From positions 1,356,719 to 1,420,718 of the forward strand of contig BDSL01000016.1 in NCBI GenBank assembly GCA_003116995.1: DNA of 64,000 nt, written 5' to 3'. The first letter of the stretch is position 1. Each line of letters begins with the position of its first letter. Position numbers and translations under genes: made by a program. The notes under the pieces were generated by a model. That model searched no databases. It saw nothing but the letters and a program-made list of their open reading frames with translations, and was not told the origin of the DNA. Positions 59,501-64,000 of the stretch are shown here, one piece after another. This DNA is from Yamagishiella unicocca. Lineage: Eukaryota; Chlorophyta; Chlorophyceae; Chlamydomonadales; Volvocaceae.

Positions 59501-62500
59501 GAGGGCGGCGCTGGGCTTGGCGGCTCCGGTGAGGGCGCCTGCGGTGAGGGCGGTGCTGGGCTAGGCGGCTCCGGCGATGGCGGCTGCGGTGAGGGCGGTG
59601 CTGGACTGGGCGGCTCCGGCGATGGCGGCTGCGGTGAGGGCGGTGCTGGGCTGGGCGGCTGCGGTGAGGGCGGTGCTGGACTAGGCGGCTCCGGCGATGG
59701 CGGGTGCGGTGAGGGCGGTGCTGGGCTGGGCGGCTCCGGCGATGGCGGGTGCGGTGAGGGCGGTGCTGGGCTAGGCGGCTCCGGCGATGGCGGGTGCGGT
59801 GAGGGCGGTGCTGGGCTGGGCAGCTCCGGCGATGGCGGGTGCGGTGAGGGCGGTGCTGGGCTGGGCGGCTTCGGCGATGGTTGCTGCGGGGAGGGCGGTG
59901 CTGGGCTGGGCGGCTCCGGTGATGGCGGCTGCGGGGAGGGCGGTGCTGGACTAGGCGGCTCCGGCAATGGTTGCTGCGGGGAGGGCGGTGCTGGGCTGGG
60001 CGGCTCCGGTGATGGCGGCTGCGGGGAGGGCGGTGCTGGACTAGGCGGCTCCGGCGATGGCGGCTGCGGGGAGGGCGGTGCTGGACTAGGCGGCTCCGGC
60101 GATGGATGCTGCGGGGAGGGCGGTTCTGGGCTGGGCGGCTCCAGCGATGGCGGCAGGGGGGAGGGCGGTGCTGGGCTGGGCGGCTCCGGCTTTGGCGGCT
60201 GCGGGGATGGCGGTGCTGGGCTGGGCGGCTCCGGCGATGGCGGCTGCGGTGAGGGCGGTGCTCGGCTGGGCGGCTCCGGCGATGGCGGCTTCGGGGAGGG
60301 CGGCAATGGGCTAAGCGGCGCCGGCGATGGCGGCTGCGGGGAGGGCGGTGCTGGACTAGTCGGCTCCGGCGATGTCGGCTGCGGTGAGGGCGGTGCTGGA
60401 CTAGGCGGCTCTGGTGATGGCGGCTGCGGGGAGGGCGGCAATGGGCTTGGCGGCTCCGGCGATGTCGGCTGCGGAGAGGGCGGTGCTGGACTAGGCGGCT
60501 CTGGTGATGGCGGCTGCGGGGAGGGCGGTGCTGGGCTAGGCGGCTCCGGCGATGGCGGCTGCGGTGACGGCGGCGCTGGCCTGGGCGCCTCCGGCAATGG
60601 CGGCTGCGGGAAGGGCGGTGCTGGACTGGGCGGCTCCGGCGATGGCGGCTGCGGGGAGGGCGGTGCTGAACTAGGCGGCTCCGGCGATGGCGCCTGCGGT
60701 GAGGGCGGTGCTGGACTAGGCGGCTCCGGCGATGGCGGCTGCGGTGAGGGCGGTGCTGGGCTGGGCGGCTCCGGCGATGGCGGCTTCGGGGAGGGCGGTG
60801 CTGGGCTGGGCGGCTCCGGTGATGGCGGCTGCGGGGAGGGCGGTGCTGGGCTGGGCGGCTCCGGCGATGGCGGCTGCGGTGAGGGCGGTGCTGGGCTGGG
60901 CGGCTCCGGCGATGGCGGCTCCGGCGATGGCGGCTGCGGGGATGGTGGTGCTGGACTAGGCGGCTCCGGCGATGGCGGCTGCGGTGACGGCGGTGCTGGC
61001 CTGGGCGGCTCCGGCAATGGCGGCTGCGGGGATGGCGGTGCTGCGCTGGGCGGCTCCGGCGATGGCGGGTGCGGTGAGGGCGGTGCTGGGCTTGGCGGCT
61101 CCGGCGATGGCGGCTGCGGTGAGGGCGGTGCTGGGCTGGGCGGCTCAGGCGATGGCGGCTGCGGTGAGGGCGGTGCTGGGCTAGGCGGCCCCGGCAATGG
61201 CGGCTGCGGTGACGGCGGCGCTGGCCTGGGCGGCTCCGGTGATGGCGGCTGCGGTGAGGGCGGTGCTGGGCTGGGCGGCTCCGGCGATGGCGGCTGGGGG
61301 GAGGGCGGTGCTGGGCTGGGCGGCTCCGGCGATGGCGGCTGCGGGGATGGCGGTGCTGGACTAGGCGGCTCCGGCGTTGGCGGCTGCGGTGAGGGCGGTG
61401 CTGGGCTGGGCGGCTCCGGCGATGGCGGCTGGGGGGATGGCGGTGCTGGGCTGGGCGGCTCCGGCGATGGCGGGTGTGGTGAGGGCGGTGCTGGGCTAGG
61501 CGGCTCCGGCGATGGCGGCTGCGGTGAGGGCGGTGCTGGGCTGGGCGGCTCCGGCGATGGCGGCTGGGGGGATGGCAGTGATGGGCTGGGCGGCTCCGGC
61601 GATGGCGGCTGTGGTGATGGCGGTGCTGGGCTGGGCGGCTCCGGTGATGGCGGCTGCGGTGAGGGCGGTGCTGGGCTGGGCGGCTCCGGCGATGGCGGCT
61701 GCGGTGAGGGCGGTGCTGGGCTGGGCGGCTCGGGCGATGGCGGCTGCGGTGAGGGCGGTGCTGGGCTAGGCGGCCCCGGCGATGGCGGCTGCGGTGAAGG
61801 CGGTGCTGGAATAGGCGGCTCCGGCGATGGCGGCTGGGGGGATGGCGGTGCTGGACTAGGCGGCCCCGGCGATGGCGGCTGCGGTGAGGGCGGTGCTGGG
61901 CTGGGCGGCTCGGGCGATGGCGGCTGCGGTGAGGGCGGTGCTGGGCTAGGCGGCCCCGGCGATGGCGGCTGCGGTGAGGGCGGTGCTGGACTAGGCGGCT
62001 CCGGCGATGGCGGCTGCGGTGAGGGCGGTGCTGGAATAGGCGGCTCCGGCGATGGCGGCTGCGGTGAGGGCGGTGCTGGGCTGGGCGGCTCCGGCGATGG
62101 CGGCTGGGGGGATGGCGGTGCTGGGCTGGGCGGCTCCGGCTTTGGCGGCTGTGGTGAGGGCGGTGCAGGGCTAGGCGGCTCCGGCGATGGCGGCTGCGGT
62201 GAGGGCGGTGCTGGGCTGGGCGGCTCCGGCGATGGCGGCTGGGGGGAGGGCGGCAATGGGCTAAGCGGCTCCGGCGATGGCGGCTGCGGGGAGGGCGGTG
62301 CTGGGCTGGGCGGCTCCGGCGATGGCGGCTGCGGTGAGGGCGGTGCTGGGCTGGGCGGCTTGGGCGATGGCGGCTGCGGTGAGGGCGGTGCTGGGCTAGG
62401 CGGCCCCGGCGATGGCGGCTGCGGTGAGGGCGGTGCTGGACTAGGCGGCTCCGGTGATGGCGGCTGCGGTGAGGGCGGTGCTGGACTAGGCGGCCCCGGC

Positions 62501-64000
62501 GATGGCGGCTGCGGTGAGGGCGGTGCTGGACTAGGCGGCTCCGGCGATGGCGGCTGCGGTGAGGGCGGTGCTGGACTAGGCGGCCCCGGCGATGGCGGCT
62601 GCGGTGAGGGCGGTGCTGGACTAGGCGGCTCCGGTGATGGCGGCTGCGGTGAGGGCGGTGCTGGGCTGGGCGGCTCCGGCGATGGCGGCTGGGGGAGGGC
62701 GGTGCTGGGCTGGGCGGCTCCGGCTTTGGCGGCTGCGGGGATGGCGGTGCTGGGCTGGGCGGCTCCGGCGATGGCGGCTGCGGTGAGGGCGGTGCTGGGC
62801 TGGGCGGCTCCGGCGATGGCGGCTGCGGGGAGGGCGGTGCTGGACTAGGCGGCTCCGGCGATGGCGGCTGCGGTGAGGGCGGTGCTGGGCTGGGCGGCTC
62901 CGGCGATGGCGGCTGGGGGGATGGCGGTGCTGGGCTGGGCGGCTCCGGCGATGGCGGCTGCGGGGATGGTGGTGCTGGACTAGGCGGCTCCGGCGATGGC
63001 GGCTGCGGTGAGGGCGGTGCTGGGCTGGGCGGCTCCGGCGATGGCGGCTTCGGGGAGGGCGGTGCTGGGCTGGGCGGCTCCGGCGATGGCGGCTGCGGTG
63101 AGGGCGGTGCTGGACTAGGCGGCTCCGGCGATGGCGGGTGCGGTGAGGGCGGTGCTGGGCTAGGCGGCTCCGGCGATGGCGGTGCGGTGAGGGCGGTGCT
63201 GGGCTGGGCAGCTCCGGCGATGGCGGGTGCGGTGGGGCGGTGCTGGGCTGGGCGGCTCGGCGATGGGCTGCGGGAGGGCGGTGCTGGCTGGGCGGCTCCG
63301 GCGATGGCGGCTGCGGGGAGGGCGGTGCTGGCTAGGCGGCTCCGGCGATGGGCTGCGGGAGGGCGGTGCTGCGGCTGGAGGGCTGCGAGCGGGGCTGGGC
63401 TGCGGGGAGGGCGGTGCTGGGCTGGGCGGCTCCGGTGATGGCGGCTGCGGGGAGGGCGGTGCTGGGCTAGGCCGGGCTCCGGCGATGGCGGCTGCGGGAG
63501 GGCGGTGCTGGACTAGGCGGCTCCGGCGATGGCGGCTGCGGGGAGGGCGGTTGCTGGGACTGGGCGGCTCCGGCGATGGCGCGCAGGGGGGGACGGGGCG
63601 GTGTGCTGGGGCTGGGCTGGCTCCGGCGATGGCGGCTGCGGGGAGGGCGGTGCTGGCTGGGCGGCTCCGGCGATGGCGGCTGCGGGAGGGCGGTGCTGGG
63701 CTGGGCGGCTCCGGCGATGGCGGCTTCGGGAGGGCGGCTGGCTGCGGCGCCGGCGATGGCGGCTGCGGGGGGCGGTGCTGGACTGCGGCTCCGGCGATGG
63801 CGGCTGCGGTGAGGGCGGTGCTGGACTAGGCGGCTCCGGCGATGGCGGCTGCGGTGGGGGGGTGCTGGACTGGCGCTCCGGCGATGCGGCTGCGGTAGGG
63901 GGCTGGCTCGGCTGATGGCGGCTTCGGGAGGCGGTGCTGGGCTAGGCGGCTCCGCGTGCGGGGGGCGGCTGGCGGCGGGCTCCGGCAATGGGGCGGGAGG
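47651..64000 (-). CDS. Giant (PPSP)n hydroxyproline-rich membrane protein (5' partial)
   Basis: Minus-strand gene whose start is beyond the window. A very long exon (64,000 to about 50,650) encodes tandem [15 protein letters not shown] units, then a variant block ([15 protein letters not shown], about 52,440-51,280) and a less regular Pro/Ser region ending near ATQTIPAGS. Then come exons 50509-50167, 49913-49757, 49556-49524 (33 bp), 49253-49139, 49019-48934 and 48631-47651 (stop TGA). All later junctions agree in phase; the donor of the giant exon is not resolved. SPPP-type repeats are prolyl-hydroxylated and glycosylated in volvocine wall and extracellular-matrix proteins. At more than 4,000 residues the stalk is far longer than usual pherophorin rods. 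Unlike secreted pherophorins, it ends in a membrane anchor. The reading frame is broken near 57,577 and 62,693, and repeatedly after 63,180, as assembled. Confidence 0.75.
50650..63180. repeat. 45-bp coding minisatellite, about 270 units
   Basis: The unit CGGCTCCGGCGATGGCGGCT + GCGGTGAGGGCGGTGCTGGG + CTGGG (45 bp) repeats with point variants for about 10 kb from 52,440 upward. Related 45-bp units with a different core (GAGTTGGGCTTGGCGG) run from 51,280 to 52,440. Below 51,280 the repeat decays. The plus strand is G-rich throughout and the minus strand C-rich. Larger blocks are themselves duplicated: 54,541-54,970 is matched 1,620 bases later at 56,161, and the block at 56,640 is matched at 58,375, 1,735 bases later. 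Confidence 0.95.
63180..64000. repeat. Indel-rich, degraded end of the 45-bp array
   Basis: From 63,180 the same 45-bp unit continues but loses or gains single bases in almost every unit (for example GATGGCGGTGCGG and GATGGGCTGCGGGAGGG), whereas the previous 12 kb has only two frame-shifting indels. The PPSP frame cannot be followed here. This pattern fits unpolished long-read sequence or a contig edge better than biology. Confidence 0.8.

Noticed and set aside
57437..62848. 1,803-codon + strand ORF ([12 protein letters not shown] repeats)
   Set aside because: It is the opposite strand of the PPSP minisatellite. A 45-bp period keeps several frames open. Only the minus strand gives a known protein type and splices into a folded domain with a membrane helix.

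Overview
This window is nuclear DNA of a green alga, most likely a volvocine/chlamydomonad (Chlamydomonas-Volvox type). The signs are high GC, genes cut into many short GT..(T)GCAG introns, the algal poly(A) signal TGTAA, alanine/glycine/glutamine-rich linkers, and a giant (Pro-Pro-Ser-Pro) hydroxyproline-rich cell-wall type protein. I saw no bacterial operon structure, rRNA, tRNA or CRISPR array. The exon models below were read by eye from splice consensus, phase agreement and protein similarity. No transcript or database evidence was available.

Layout: (1) 156-1667, + strand: the last four exons of a SEC24-type COPII coat subunit, whose 5' part lies before the window. (2) 3742-18578, + strand: a roughly 30-exon gene for a predicted type II membrane protein of about 2,900 residues. 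It has a disordered and coiled-coil N-terminal region, one transmembrane helix, a long outside region of repeated Fn3/Ig-like modules, and a central stretch (10917-14504) that resembles the cohesin + Ig core of the animal TMEM132 family. (3) 20102-21236, - strand: a ubiquitin-like domain protein ending in LRGG plus seven residues. (4) 21420-42581, + strand: a very large, about 40-exon gene for a ZNFX1-type protein with a helical N-terminus, a UPF1-like SF1 helicase, NFX1-type zinc fingers and a C-terminal RZ zinc finger. Genes 3 and 4 are head to head and may share a promoter. (5) 43359-45215: an unidentified ORF with atypical base composition, followed by a large inverted repeat. (6) 47651 to the window end, - strand: a giant extensin-like PPSP stalk, then a globular domain, one membrane helix and a cytoplasmic tail. 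Its 5' end is beyond the window.

Mobile and repeated DNA is mostly intronic. A 2.0-kb CACTA-like element sits in the intron just before the Walker B exon of the helicase. A dispersed repeat occurs at least four times in and near the helicase gene, a 24-bp minisatellite abuts a splice acceptor at 8.3 kb, and an in-frame exon duplication lies at 25.2-26.2 kb. From 50.6 to 64.0 kb almost all DNA is a 45-bp coding minisatellite, open in several frames on both strands. Only the minus-strand PPSP frame makes a sensible protein. That frame is broken by a 20-bp deletion near 57,577 and a 1-bp deletion near 62,693, and the last 800 bases are full of small indels that look like poor sequence quality.

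Functional links: SEC24 (cargo export), the Fn3/TMEM132-like protein and the PPSP protein all concern the secretory pathway and cell surface. The ubiquitin-like protein and the RZ-finger helicase form a possible ubiquitin/RNA-surveillance pair; that pairing is inference from position only.
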